Source: CAWCDJ01 sp963778675
Lineage (GTDB): Bacteria > Acidobacteriota > Terriglobia > Bryobacterales > Bryobacteraceae
Reading direction: 5' to 3'
NCBI GenBank assembly: GCA_963778675.1
Contig: CAVZVI010000007.1
Coordinates: 124,001-188,000, forward strand
DNA length: 64,000 bases
A program made the translations under genes and the position numbers. Under the pieces are notes generated by a model. That model did no database searches. It was given only the letters and a program-made list of their open reading frames with translations, and was not told the origin of the DNA. Positions 1 to 9,347 of the stretch are shown here, piece by piece. The first letter of the stretch is position 1, and every line of letters starts with the position of its first letter.

Positions 1-429
1 GAACGCCAGTTCCGCGGGTTGCAAGTCTTCCGTGCGGCTGTTGTCGAGAATCGTGAAATGCGCCTTGCCGTAATCGAAGCTGTAATGGGTCGGGTGCGCG
101 GCGTGCTTACGAAAAAGCTTTTCCGAGACCTCCGACCAGATGTCGTGATTCCCCGGAGTGAGGTAGAGCGGGATGCGCCGGTACGGCCTGAGTCCTTTCT
201 CGATGGCCGACCATTCCGATTCCGCCGTGGCATCGTTGCCGCCCTGAATCGTGTCCCCGACCGTGATCACAAAGGCCGGGTGCTCGGCCGCAGTCTCGCG
301 CCACACCTGCTCCCAGACTCCGGCCTGCGCTTCGCCCGTACGGTCGCCGAGGATGACGAAGCGGAAGGAATCGGCGCCTGCCGAAACGGAGACGAGAAGT
401 ACAAGAAGGATCGCGGCCCGGCGGAGCAC
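1..429 (-). CDS. Secreted metallophosphoesterase (calcineurin-like), 3' end outside window
   Basis: Read on the minus strand, a GTG codon at 427-429 directly abuts the TAA stop of the upstream gene and opens a frame that runs off the window (143 codons visible). Residues 1-19 form a signal peptide (hydrophobic LLVLLVSVSAGA), so the enzyme should act outside the cytoplasm. The calcineurin-like metal motifs follow in order: D29 in ILGDR, GD at 58-59, and GNHD at 93-96. These are family hallmarks of dinuclear metal phosphoesterases; the substrate cannot be told. It is very probably co-transcribed with the double hydrolase upstream and with metH. The C-terminal metal-binding histidines lie beyond the window, so completeness is unknown. 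Confidence 0.8.
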   Translation of the reverse strand, partial: MLRRAAILLVLLVSVSAGADSFRFVILGDRTGEAQAGVWEQVWRETAAEHPAFVITVGDTIQGGNDATAESEWSAIEKGLRPYRRIPLYLTPGNHDIWSEVSEKLFRKHAAHPTHYSFDYGKAHFTILDNSRTEDLQPAELAF

Positions 430-2370
430 TTAATTCACCAGCATCTGTGTGATTCGAACGGCGTGGCCTTTGCTGCGGGTATCCGAACCGGCCGCCACCC
501 GCATCACCAGCTCGTGCCTTCCAGGGCTCAAATCGGCATCGAGCACGTATGCCCACGGAATGTGCAGGCTGCCGCTCCATTCCGTGAACAGGTTCTGCGT
601 ACGCACGGGACCGCCGTCGATGGTGTACTCGACCTCGCCCGCGTCCGGCCCGGCCGCTACGAAGATCCCGACCGCTGTCCCCTCAAAGACGAAGCGGCAC
701 TCCGCGCCCGGAGCGTCCGCCACCAGCATGGGGACATGCACGAAACCCTTGCGCGTGGCCGCCTTATCCGCAGGGGTCCAATCCGGATCGATCCTCCACC
801 CCGTGACCTCCCGCACATCGACCAGCCGTCCGCGGAAGTAGCTCTTCGGGTCGATCGGCTCGGGCATTGCGTGGGCTTCCCGCGGCCCCGTCACCATCGG
901 GGGCTGCTTCCATGCTGCATCGAAGAGCCGTTCGATCGACCTGGCGTAGACCGTCATGCCGAACGGCGACGGGTGCAGGCTGCGGAAGTCCTTCTCCCAG
1001 GTGAATTCGCCGGCGTCGATCCGTTCCGTGACTTCACGCGCCAGGTTGATCGACGGCACCCCGTAGCGCTCGGCCACACTCTCGTGCGACGCGATCACCT
1101 GCGGGGTCTTGCCGGCGCGGATGTCCTGCATCTTTTCCGGGTCGACGAAATGCAGCATCACGATGTCGAGATTCGGCGCCAGCAGCCGCGCGTGCCGCAC
1201 CTCTCCTTCCATGCCGCGCACCTGTTCCCGCGGCGGGAAGAAATTGGTGGAGTCGTTGACTGCCGCCTCCACGAATAGCAGGTCCACCGGGCCGCGGCTG
1301 AAGACGTCGCGCACCAGGCGAAACGCGCCGGGCGTGGATCCGGTGGAGGCGATGCCCGCGTTGACAAAGTCAAACTGAGTTTGCGGGAAGCGCTTGGACA
1401 GGTGTTCGCAAACGAGGTCGCGCCACCCCTTCATCTCGGTGATGGAGCCGCCCAGAAAGACCACGCGCGCCGGACCGCCCGCGCTGAAGCGGCGAAGCGA
1501 GTTACGCAGACCGCCCCGCAGTTGAAAATACTCCCGGCCGTGCGGTGTCATCCCGGTGCCCGTCTGCCGCTCCATACCCGGCGTATGCGCCAGGATGAAA
1601 TTGACGATCCGGCCCGGATCGTCCAGCGGGAAATGGTGGCCGTTCAACGCATCGGGCATGCCGGTATTGCGATATACCTCGATCGGCCCCCCGGCTTCGC
1701 GATACCGCGCGGCGAACACATCGGTGTTCTCGGACGGAGGAACGAGTTGGTCACGGTCGCTGACCACGTGCAGGATGGGAATGCGCTTCGCCGCCAGCGG
1801 CGCCACCTCGTCCACGGGATTCGTCATCCGCGATTCGGACCCGTAAGAGCGCAACGCTTCCTGCCAGTCCGCCGCACTGCCCAGCCCTTTCCCTTTTCCT
1901 CCGGGCCAGCTCTTCATGTCGCAGACCGGCGATTCGCAGTAGACGCAATTCACCCGATCGGGATGTTTCGCGGCCCAGTTGTAGGCGAACAGGCCGCCGC
2001 GGCTGACCCCTTCGAGCGCCATCTTCGGCGACAGGCCGAACGTCGTGGTTACGTAGTCATAGAAACGATCCCAGGCCGTTACGGCTTCGGGATTTCCGAA
2101 GATGTTGGGCAGGTCGAGATACGCAAGGTGAAAACCTTTCGACAGCAGAGCGATGGCGGGCGCTGGATGGTATTCCGGAAACCGGGCGCGCCACAGCCAC
2201 GCATTCGAAGGATGCGGGTTGCGCGGCAGCACGACATACCCCTGGTGCCCCCCGACGGTGAAGTCGCGCTTCTCGTATCCATTCCAGAAGCCCGCCGAAG
2301 CGGGCGCCTGCGCGACGAGGACCGGGGCCGCCATGCCGGCCAGGAACCCGCGCCGTGTGAACTTAGCCAA
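430..2370 (-). CDS. Tat-exported fusion of alpha/beta-hydrolase and SGNH/GDSL-type hydrolase
   Basis: 646 residues. The start is a TTG at 2368-2370 because the twin-arginine signal (TRRGFLAG, residues 5-12) lies before the first ATG; a GGAGAG Shine-Dalgarno sits inside the end of metH, whose stop it overlaps. Residues about 30-270 are an alpha/beta-hydrolase with nucleophile elbow GVSRGG (Ser123). Residues about 300-480 are an SGNH hydrolase: block I GGSITE, block III-like VND, and catalytic His in SLHPSP. Residues about 510-646 look like a beta-sandwich accessory domain. Two esterase-type active sites in one exported chain suggest deacylation of a polymeric substrate such as an acylated polysaccharide; that is inference. 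It sits between metH and a secreted phosphoesterase. Confidence 0.8.
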   Translation of the reverse strand: MAKFTRRGFLAGMAAPVLVAQAPASAGFWNGYEKRDFTVGGHQGYVVLPRNPHPSNAWLWRARFPEYHPAPAIALLSKGFHLAYLDLPNIFGNPEAVTAWDRFYDYVTTTFGLSPKMALEGVSRGGLFAYNWAAKHPDRVNCVYCESPVCDMKSWPGGKGKGLGSAADWQEALRSYGSESRMTNPVDEVAPLAAKRIPILHVVSDRDQLVPPSENTDVFAARYREAGGPIEVYRNTGMPDALNGHHFPLDDPGRIVNFILAHTPGMERQTGTGMTPHGREYFQLRGGLRNSLRRFSAGGPARVVFLGGSITEMKGWRDLVCEHLSKRFPQTQFDFVNAGIASTGSTPGAFRLVRDVFSRGPVDLLFVEAAVNDSTNFFPPREQVRGMEGEVRHARLLAPNLDIVMLHFVDPEKMQDIRAGKTPQVIASHESVAERYGVPSINLAREVTERIDAGEFTWEKDFRSLHPSPFGMTVYARSIERLFDAAWKQPPMVTGPREAHAMPEPIDPKSYFRGRLVDVREVTGWRIDPDWTPADKAATRKGFVHVPMLVADAPGAECRFVFEGTAVGIFVAAGPDAGEVEYTIDGGPVRTQNLFTEWSGSLHIPWAYVLDADLSPGRHELVMRVAAGSDTRSKGHAVRITQMLVN

Positions 2371-5300
2371 CGGCCGGCTCTCCTTCGTCCGCGGTGAAGT
2401 AGGCGCAGTCCGGATGGTGGAACACCAGCGCGCTGACGCTGGCCTCGGGCTCCATCATCATGCCTTCGGTCAGACGCACGCCGATCTGATCGGGTTCGAG
2501 CAGCTTCCAGATCCCCTGCTGGTCGTCGAGATTCGGGCACGCCGGGTAGCCGAAACTGTAGCGTTTGCCGCGGTACTTCGAGGTGAAGCGGTCGTGCATC
2601 GTGAGGGTCGGCGGATCCGGAAATCCCCAGTCTTCGCGGATGCGCCGGTGCAGCCACTCGGCGGTTCCTTCCGCGGTCTCGATGGCCAGCGCCTGGATGG
2701 CGTGCGCCTTGAAGAATTCGCCCGCCTGCTTCCACTCCTCGGAGCGCTCGCGAACGCACGAGCCCGCCGTCACGACGAACATCGCCAGGTGATCGCGGCG
2801 CTGCTCGTCGGCTTCCAGGATGTAATCGCTCAGGCACAAGCCGTTGGGCGCGGCGCTGGCGTCCGAAATGAAAGGTGTGGATCGGCGACTCGCCGCCGGG
2901 TCCGAACAGGTGAATGGCGTTGCCGTCGCGCTCGGCTTCGAAGAACTGCCACACCACCTTCACCTTCATGAAGCGCGCGGCCTCCTGCTTTACTGCTTCG
3001 AGGTTGTGATACAACTCCAGCGCCTTATCCTCGCGATCGGCGAGAGCCTTCTCGAAATTGCCCTTGTATCCGAGATGACGCCCGTACAGCATGAATGGAT
3101 TGATGTAGCTCCACAACTCGGCCAGGTGCGGCACGTCGCGGACCTTGCGCTCCAGGTACGGCGCGGCAGGAATCGGGATATCGGTGCGGACCTTGCTGCT
3201 GCGCTCGGTGGTGAGCGGTCCCGCGGGCGCTTCCACGGGCGCCTCGGGCGCGGGCGCTTCGGTGAAGCGGTGACCGGTCAGGACGTTCTCGCGCTCCACC
3301 GGGTCCATGATGCGGTTCATCAGGCTCAGGCCGGTCATCGCGTCCTTGGCGTAACAGACCGCCTCGCCATAAGCCGGCGCGATCTTCGTCCGCGTGAACT
3401 TCTCGGAGAGCGCAGCGCCTCCCACAAGCAGTGGCACGGCCAATGCCGGAACTCCGCATGTCGGTGGCCGTAATCACCATCTGCTGGGTGCTCTTCACCA
3501 GCAGCCCGGAAAGCCCGATGGCGTCGGGCCGGTGCTCCTGGCAGGCGCGGATGAGGATATCGGGCGGCACCTTGATCCCCAGGTTCACCACCTCGTAGCC
3601 ATTGTTCGCCAGGATGATTTCCACGAGGTTCTTGCCGATATCGTGCACGTCGCCCTTCACTGTCGCCAGAATCACCTTACCGCGGGCGGCCGTTTCGGAC
3701 TTCTCCATGAACTGCTCCAGGTGGTTCACCGCGGCCTTCATGGCCTCCGCCGACTGCAGCACCTCCGCCACGATCAACTCGTTGTTGTTGAACAGGCGGC
3801 CCACCTCGTTCATCCCCGCCATCAGCGGACCGTTGATGATCTCGAGGGGGCCTGTGCCCTCGGCGCGCTTCCGCTCGAGGTCGGGGATCAGCCCGTCCTT
3901 GGTGCCTTCGATGATGTAGTTGGCCAGGCGCTGGTCGAGGGGCAGATCCTCGGCGCGCTGCTTCTCGCGCTTTCCAGCCTTTCGGAAGTGATCGGTGACG
4001 GCCCCGATGTGCCACTGGTTAATGGCGGCCTTCTGTTCCGCGGTCTGCTCCCGCCAGTCTTCGGGCGCCGTGCGCAGTGACTCGTCTTCGGAATCCACGG
4101 GCGGCGAATTGAAAAGAAGATTCTCAGCGAGGCGCCGCTCCTCCTCCGGAATGGAGGCGAAGCGCTCCAGTTTCTCGGCGTTCACGATCGCCAGGTCGAG
4201 TCCGGCCTTGGTGCAGTAATAGAGAAAGACCGAATTCACCACCTCGCGCGCACTAGCGGGCAGGCCGAACGAAATGTTGGAGATTCCCAGCACGGTCTTG
4301 ACCAGCGGCAGCCGCTCCTTCACCAGCCGGATGCCTTCGATGGTCTCTACCGCCGCGCCGATATAGTTGACGTCCCCGGTGGCGCAAGGGAAGACCAGCG
4401 GGTCGATGATGATGTCCTCGGGCGGGATGCCGTATTTCTCGGTGAGCAGCCGGAACGAACGCTCCGCCACGGCCACTTTGCGTTCGCGCGTGAACGCCTG
4501 CGCCTGGAGCTTGTCTTCATCGATCGAGCCCACCACCAGCGCCGCGCCGTATCGGCGCGCGACGGGGCACATACGCTCGAACTTCTCTTCGCCGTCCTCC
4601 AGGTTGATGGAGTTGATGATGCTCTTACCCTGGCACCAGGTCAGCGCCAGTTCCACGGCGTGCGGGTCGGTGGTGTCGATCATCACCGGCGCCTTGATCT
4701 TGCGGATCAGCCGGTCGTAGAACGGGTCGATATCCTGAAGCTCTTCGCGGTCGGTGCTTTGCAGGCAGACGTCGATGATGTGCGCGCCGTTCTTCACCTG
4801 CCTGCGAGCGATCTCGGTGGCCTCTTCCCACTTTTCCTCCGCCACCAGGTTCTTGAAGAGGCGCGAGCCGATCACATTGGTCCGCTCTCCGACAATCAGC
4901 GGCCGGCTGCTGTCATCCGCCTCCACCAGTTCGATGCCCGAGTAATAGGCGCGGTGAGCGCTGGGGCGCAACGGGCGCGGCCGCTTGCCCTCCACCATTT
5001 GGGCGATCGCGCGGATGTGCGCATCGGTGGTTCCGCAACAGCCGCCGACTACGTTCAGCCAGCCGTTATCGACGAACCGCTCGAGCTGCGAGGCGAGCGT
5101 CGTCGGAGTCTCCAGGTACTTCCCTTCCTCGTTGGGCAGTCCCGCATTGGGATAGCACGAAACGCGCACGGGCGACATCTCGCTCACGGTGCGGATGTGA
5201 TCCGTCATCAGCTCGGGCCCGGTGGCGCAGTTCAGCCCGATGGAGATCAGGTCGGCATGGGTGATCGAGGCGACGAACGCATCCGCAGTCTGCCCGGCAA

Positions 5301-5923
5301 GCATCGTGCCGCTCAGTTCGATAGTGCCGGAAACCATGGTCGGAATCGGAACGGCCGATCTCGCGGCGCAGGCGGTCGATAGCCAGTAGCGCGGCCTTCA
5401 CGCTGCGGGTGTCGTTGCAGGTTTCCACCAGTAGCACATCCGCGCCACCCTCAATCAGGCCGCTGGCCTGCTCGTAATACGCCTCGATCAACTGCGGAAA
5501 CGTTATGCCGCCGACTACCGTAATGGCCTTGGTGGTGGGACCCATCGAGCCGGCGACGAAGCGCGGGCGCGAAGGCGTCGAATATTCCGCTGCCGCCTGG
5601 CGGGCTAACCGTGCCGCCACCACGTTCAGTTCGTGGGCCCGATCCTGCTGCCCGTATTCTCCCATCGAAACACGGCTGCCGTTGAAGGTATTGGTCTCGA
5701 TGATGTCCGACCCGGCTTCCAGGTATGCCCGGTGAATTCCCAGCACGACATCCGGCCGGTGCACCAGGAGCATCTCGTTGCAGCCTTCCAGCGCCGGACC
5801 GCCGAAATCCGCGGCCGTGAGGTGTTGCTGCTGCAGCATGGTCCCCATGGCCCCGTCGAGTACAAGGACACGTTGGTTCAGGATGTCGGCGAGCGCCTGT
5901 TGACGCTCCTGGGGCATAGTCAT
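2363..5923 (-). CDS. metH: Methionine synthase, cobalamin-dependent (MetH), with three apparent +1 frameshifts
   Basis: Transfers methyl from 5-methyltetrahydrofolate to homocysteine through B12, in the cytoplasm. Removing one base at each of three sites (TT at about 5350, GG at 3440, CCC at 2846 on the coding strand) gives one 1185-residue protein, the normal MetH length. All four modules are present: homocysteine domain with zinc cysteines (GLNCATG and GGCCGTT), pterin-binding domain, B12 domain with the cobalt-ligand motif GDVHDIGKN, and the AdoMet reactivation domain ending near GYPACPNL. The corrected joins (for example RSSGI-AVPLLVGG and RQRRA-NGLCLSD) match the family. I therefore favour sequence error over a pseudogene. 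Start is the ATG at 5923; only 35 bases separate it from the divergent gene, leaving no room for a cobalamin riboswitch. Confidence 0.9.
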
Positions 5924-6009
5924 AAAAGGTTGGCTCTTTTCATTTTAAGGGAAAATTAATGGCCGCCGCGGAAACCAGTCAGCCCGCCCCCACATCGACC
6001 GGAGCAGGT

Positions 6010-6843
6010 ATGCTGAAGGTAATGGAACACGCAAACGTTCTCCGTATCGGGGTGGCCGTGCTGGGGCTGTGCGCGGCACTGCCCGCACTGGCCGACACGC
6101 AATTCCGCGTCCGCCAGATGACCCGCGATGACGTACCGCTCGGCAAGGGCCAGTGCGATATCCGCCTACAGGTCGATAACCAGGTCGAAGTCGCTGTCCG
6201 CCGCGACACCGTCTCCATTCGCACCATCTCCGGGCGCGGAGCCTACGATGACGGGTCTGAGTGCAATGCGCCCCTGCCCGACCGCGATATCCAGAACTTC
6301 GGCTTCCGGGTGGTGGACAGCCGCGGGGATATCCGGCTGCTGTCGGAGCCTTCGCGGCGTAACAATTATGCCGCCGTGGTGATGATCCGCGATAGTTCGG
6401 GCGGCCAGGGACGCTACCACTTTCGCCTGACCTGGGCGCAGACGGGTGGCGACTACCGGACGCGGCGCGATTTCGATGACCGTCCGGGCGGGGCGCCGCC
6501 GGTTCCGGGCTTCTCCTGGAACAACACCATCGATTTTCGCGGCAACGGCCGTGGAACCGCCACGCTCAATCGTTTCGACCGGCGCCTGTTCAACTGCACC
6601 GTCAACATCGACCGCGGCGGGCGGATCGTCGTCAGCTTCCGCACCGACCGGGGGCCCATGAACTTCACCGGCCGGGTGACCAGCCGCGACGGCGACCGCC
6701 TGCGGGCCGACGTGGTTTCCGATGACGGCCGCTTGCGCGGACCCATGTTCATTTCGACCGGCCGCCGCGACAATATCGACCGCATCACGCTCGAAGCCAC
6801 CGACGGCCGCGACCGCCTGCGCCTGAACTGGGACCGGCGATAG
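6010..6843 (+). CDS. Secreted protein of unknown function
   Basis: 277 residues from the ATG at 6010, which has GGAG five bases upstream; ATGs at 5959 and 6022 are in frame and possible. The N-terminus is a signal peptide (hydrophobic run RIGVAVLGLCAALPALA, cut probably before DTQ). The mature part is rich in Arg, Asp and beta-strand-like alternation, with repeated RDG/RGD-type turns, suggesting a beta-rich extracytoplasmic protein. A segment around residues 125-160 resembles the CHRD-less, glycine-zipper-free secreted proteins common in this phylum, but I recognise no catalytic motif. It is divergent from metH and 72 bases before the M24 peptidase, so it may share a transcript with it. Function unknown. 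Confidence 0.7.
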   Translation: MLKVMEHANVLRIGVAVLGLCAALPALADTQFRVRQMTRDDVPLGKGQCDIRLQVDNQVEVAVRRDTVSIRTISGRGAYDDGSECNAPLPDRDIQNFGFRVVDSRGDIRLLSEPSRRNNYAAVVMIRDSSGGQGRYHFRLTWAQTGGDYRTRRDFDDRPGGAPPVPGFSWNNTIDFRGNGRGTATLNRFDRRLFNCTVNIDRGGRIVVSFRTDRGPMNFTGRVTSRDGDRLRADVVSDDGRLRGPMFISTGRRDNIDRITLEATDGRDRLRLNWDRR

Positions 6844-6853
6844 GCTCGCGCTG

Positions 6854-6868
6854 CGCCGGACTCCGGCG
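6854..6868. repeat. 15-bp perfect inverted repeat between two genes
   Basis: CGCCGGA-C-TCCGGCG, an odd-centred palindrome 11 bases after the stop of the secreted unknown. There is no T-run after it, so it is not a standard intrinsic terminator. It could be a transcript-end hairpin or a protein site. Confidence 0.35.
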
Positions 6869-6915
6869 AAACCTCGCGCATTCGACCCGAAACACGGGTA
6901 GACTGTAGTTTCGCC

Positions 6916-8085
6916 ATGGAACTCGAGAAGATTCAGCAGGAGCTGCGCAAGCAGGAATTGGACGGGTGGCTGTTTTTCGATCACCACCTGCGGGACCCCT
7001 TGGGATACCGGGTCCTCGGATTCGAGCCGCCCCGCACGCCCACACGGCGCTGGTATTACCTGATTCCCGCCAGCGGCGAACCGCGCGGCCTGGAACACCG
7101 CGTCGAGCCCGGCATGATCTCCGCGCTGCCCGGAGAGAAAACCCCCTATTCCAGTTGGACGGAACAGATCGAAGGGCTGCGCAAAATCACCGCCGGCCTG
7201 CGGCGAATCGCCATGCAGTACTCGCCCAACTGCGCCATCCCCTACGTCTCGATGGTCGACGCAGGCACCGTGGAACTGGTGCGCGGTGTTGGGGTCGAGG
7301 TGGTGACCTCGGCCGAGCTGATCCAGTTCTTCGAAGCCCGCTGGACGGCGGCCCAATTGGAAACGCACCTGGAGGCGGGGCGGCGCGTTGACCGCGTGCG
7401 CGAGGCAGCCTTCCGCATGGTGCTGGAGCGGCTGCGCAACCAGGCCAAGGTCACAGAGCTCGACATGAAGGATTTCGTCCGCGCGGAGTTCACGCGGGCG
7501 GGAATGGTCACGGACCACGGTCCGATCGCCGCCGTCAACAGCAACGCCTCGAATCCGCACTACGAGCCGACTACAGAATCGCACGCCGAAATCCACCCCG
7601 GCGACCTGCTGCTGCTCGACCTGTGGGCCAAACTCGACCAGCCGGGCGCCGTTTACTACGACATCACCTGGACGCACTTCCTCGGCGACAATCCGCCCGA
7701 CGCGATGCGCCGCGTGTTCGAAACCGTAACCGGAGCCCGCGACGCCGCCATCCACCGCGTTACCGAAGCGGTGGCGGCGCGGCATGAGCTCTATGGTTAC
7801 GAGGTGGACGACGCGGCACGCGGCTACATCGAGAGCCGCGGCTACGGCGCCTTCTTCACCCACCGTACCGGGCACTCCATCGGCCAGGAGGTACACGGCA
7901 ACGGCGCCAACATGGACAACTTCGAGAACCACGACGAGCGGCGCGTCTCCCCCTGGACCTGCTTTTCGGTCGAACCCGGCGTCTACCTGCCGGAGTTCGG
8001 CGTGCGCTCCGAGGTCAACATGTTTGTCGGGGATGTCGACGCCCGCGTTACGGGCGCCATCCAGCGTCAGCTCGCTCTCGGCTGA
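6916..8085 (+). CDS. M24-family metallopeptidase (Xaa-Pro aminopeptidase-like)
   Basis: 389 residues. Hydrolyses peptide bonds, typically N-terminal Xaa-Pro, using a two-metal pita-bread fold. Residues 1-140 form a creatinase-type N-terminal domain and 150-389 the catalytic domain. All five metal ligands are visible: D235 (LLDLWAK), D249 (YYDITW), H320 (TGHSIG), E353 (SVEPGVY) and E366 (VRSEVN); H215 (NPHY) is the expected proton shuttle. There is no signal peptide, so it should be cytoplasmic. Length matches the family. It lies 72 bases after the secreted unknown and 52 bases before the patatin gene, which has its own likely promoter. Confidence 0.9.
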   Translation: MELEKIQQELRKQELDGWLFFDHHLRDPLGYRVLGFEPPRTPTRRWYYLIPASGEPRGLEHRVEPGMISALPGEKTPYSSWTEQIEGLRKITAGLRRIAMQYSPNCAIPYVSMVDAGTVELVRGVGVEVVTSAELIQFFEARWTAAQLETHLEAGRRVDRVREAAFRMVLERLRNQAKVTELDMKDFVRAEFTRAGMVTDHGPIAAVNSNASNPHYEPTTESHAEIHPGDLLLLDLWAKLDQPGAVYYDITWTHFLGDNPPDAMRRVFETVTGARDAAIHRVTEAVAARHELYGYEVDDAARGYIESRGYGAFFTHRTGHSIGQEVHGNGANMDNFENHDERRVSPWTCFSVEPGVYLPEFGVRSEVNMFVGDVDARVTGAIQRQLALG

Positions 8086-8109
8086 CCGCCGGAAGACCCG
8101 GCACTAATC

Positions 8110-8118
8110 TGGTATATT
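8110..8118 (+). promoter_or_regulatory. Extended -10 promoter before the patatin gene
   Basis: TGG-TATATT fits the extended -10 consensus (TGn-TATAAT, 5 of 6 in the hexamer). It predicts a start of transcription near 8125, a 13-base leader, and a ribosome site AGGAGTAGG just ahead of the ATG at 8138. No -35 match is evident, as is usual for extended -10 promoters. Confidence 0.4.
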
Positions 8119-8137
8119 GACTGCCCAGGAGTAGGAA

Positions 8138-9250
8138 ATGGCTCTATATGACGCGGTCTTCGAGGGCGGCGGCGCCAAGGGTGTCGCTTTCGTGGGCGCA
8201 CTGGAAGTGCTGAAGGAGAAGGGTCACACGATTCGGCGGTACGTGGGCACCTCGGCGGGCGCCATCACCGCCACGCTGCTCGCGGCAGGCTATGGTACCG
8301 CGGAAATGATGGAGGCGGTCATGGAGCGGCAGGCTGACGGAACGCCCCGCTTCAGCAGCTTCATGGACATTCCGCAGGCCGCGGATTTCTCCGAGTCGGT
8401 GAGGGACCAGAGCATCACGGCCCAGGTGTTTCGCGAAATCGACCTGCCGTTCGTTCCGGCCGCGTTCGAGAGCCACATCGACACGACCCTCCTCGACCGG
8501 CTCCTGCACAACTCCCTATATGCGCGCATGTTCTCGTTCACCGAGTGCGGCGGGTTCTATTCGGGACGGACGTTCCTGGGCTGGATCCGGGAGAAGCTGG
8601 GCGCCAAGGGTATCGAACCCGGCGACACGCTCGAGACCTTCGCGCGGAAAACCGGCTCGGACCTCTCGGTGGTAGCGTCCGACACCAGCGACATGGAAAT
8701 GCTGGTGTTGAACCGCCGGACCGCGCCCGGTCTTCCGGTAGCAAACGCGGTTCGCATGTCGATGAGCATCCCCTTCGTCTGGCAGGAAGTGAACTGGCAG
8801 GAAGCCTGGGGGCCTTACATGGGCCGCGTCAAGACAGGCAACACGATTGTCGACGGAGGGGTGCTATCGAACTTCCCCATCCGGCTGATTGCCTCTTCGG
8901 ATGACGACGTCCGCGCAATCATGGGCGAAACCGATGCCAACGCTGCGGGAAATCTCGGCTTGATGATCGACGAGACCCTGCCGGTTCCGGGCGCGCCGGC
9001 CACCACCCAGACGCCCCTGCCCATCACCCGGTTGCGCATCATGAAACGAGTCTCGCGACTGGTCGATACCATGAGCGGCGCCGCCGACAATGAGATGATC
9101 CGCCGTTTCGATAGCGACATCTGCCGCCTTCCGGCGAAGGGCTACGGCACCCTGGAGTTCGGGATGATGGGCGAGCGGCTCGACAAGTTCGTCCAAGCCG
9201 CCCGCTCCGCCATGCTTGCCCACCTGGGCAGAGCCGCCGCCGCGGGCTAA
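8138..9250 (+). CDS. Patatin-like phospholipase
   Basis: 370 residues. Patatins are Ser/Asp-dyad lipid acyl hydrolases. The oxyanion loop GGGAKG is at residues 10-15, the nucleophile elbow GTSAG at 37-41 (Ser39) and the dyad aspartate in VDGG at about 239. Residues about 60-200 hold a mostly helical insertion typical of longer bacterial patatins. There is no signal peptide or membrane segment, so the enzyme is cytoplasmic or exported by a route not seen in the sequence. It is the last gene of the plus-strand group and meets the TPR gene tail to tail across 97 bases, in which I see no clear terminator. Confidence 0.9.
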   Translation: MALYDAVFEGGGAKGVAFVGALEVLKEKGHTIRRYVGTSAGAITATLLAAGYGTAEMMEAVMERQADGTPRFSSFMDIPQAADFSESVRDQSITAQVFREIDLPFVPAAFESHIDTTLLDRLLHNSLYARMFSFTECGGFYSGRTFLGWIREKLGAKGIEPGDTLETFARKTGSDLSVVASDTSDMEMLVLNRRTAPGLPVANAVRMSMSIPFVWQEVNWQEAWGPYMGRVKTGNTIVDGGVLSNFPIRLIASSDDDVRAIMGETDANAAGNLGLMIDETLPVPGAPATTQTPLPITRLRIMKRVSRLVDTMSGAADNEMIRRFDSDICRLPAKGYGTLEFGMMGERLDKFVQAARSAMLAHLGRAAAAG

Positions 9251-9347
9251 AAGAGGTGGAGTTCAAACAGGGCATCCCGGTAAAAGCTCGTACGTGTTCC
9301 ACCACGTGCTCCCGACCCGACAGGGAAACCCCGAAAGTAAATCCGGC

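Noticed and set aside
2363..5923. metH as a decaying pseudogene
   Set aside because: Every break is a single homopolymer base and all functional residues remain; decay would also leave substitutions and larger indels.
5924..5958. Cobalamin or SAM riboswitch in front of metH
   Set aside because: Only 35 bases separate the metH start from the divergent gene, and no B12-box or SAM-fold sequence is present.
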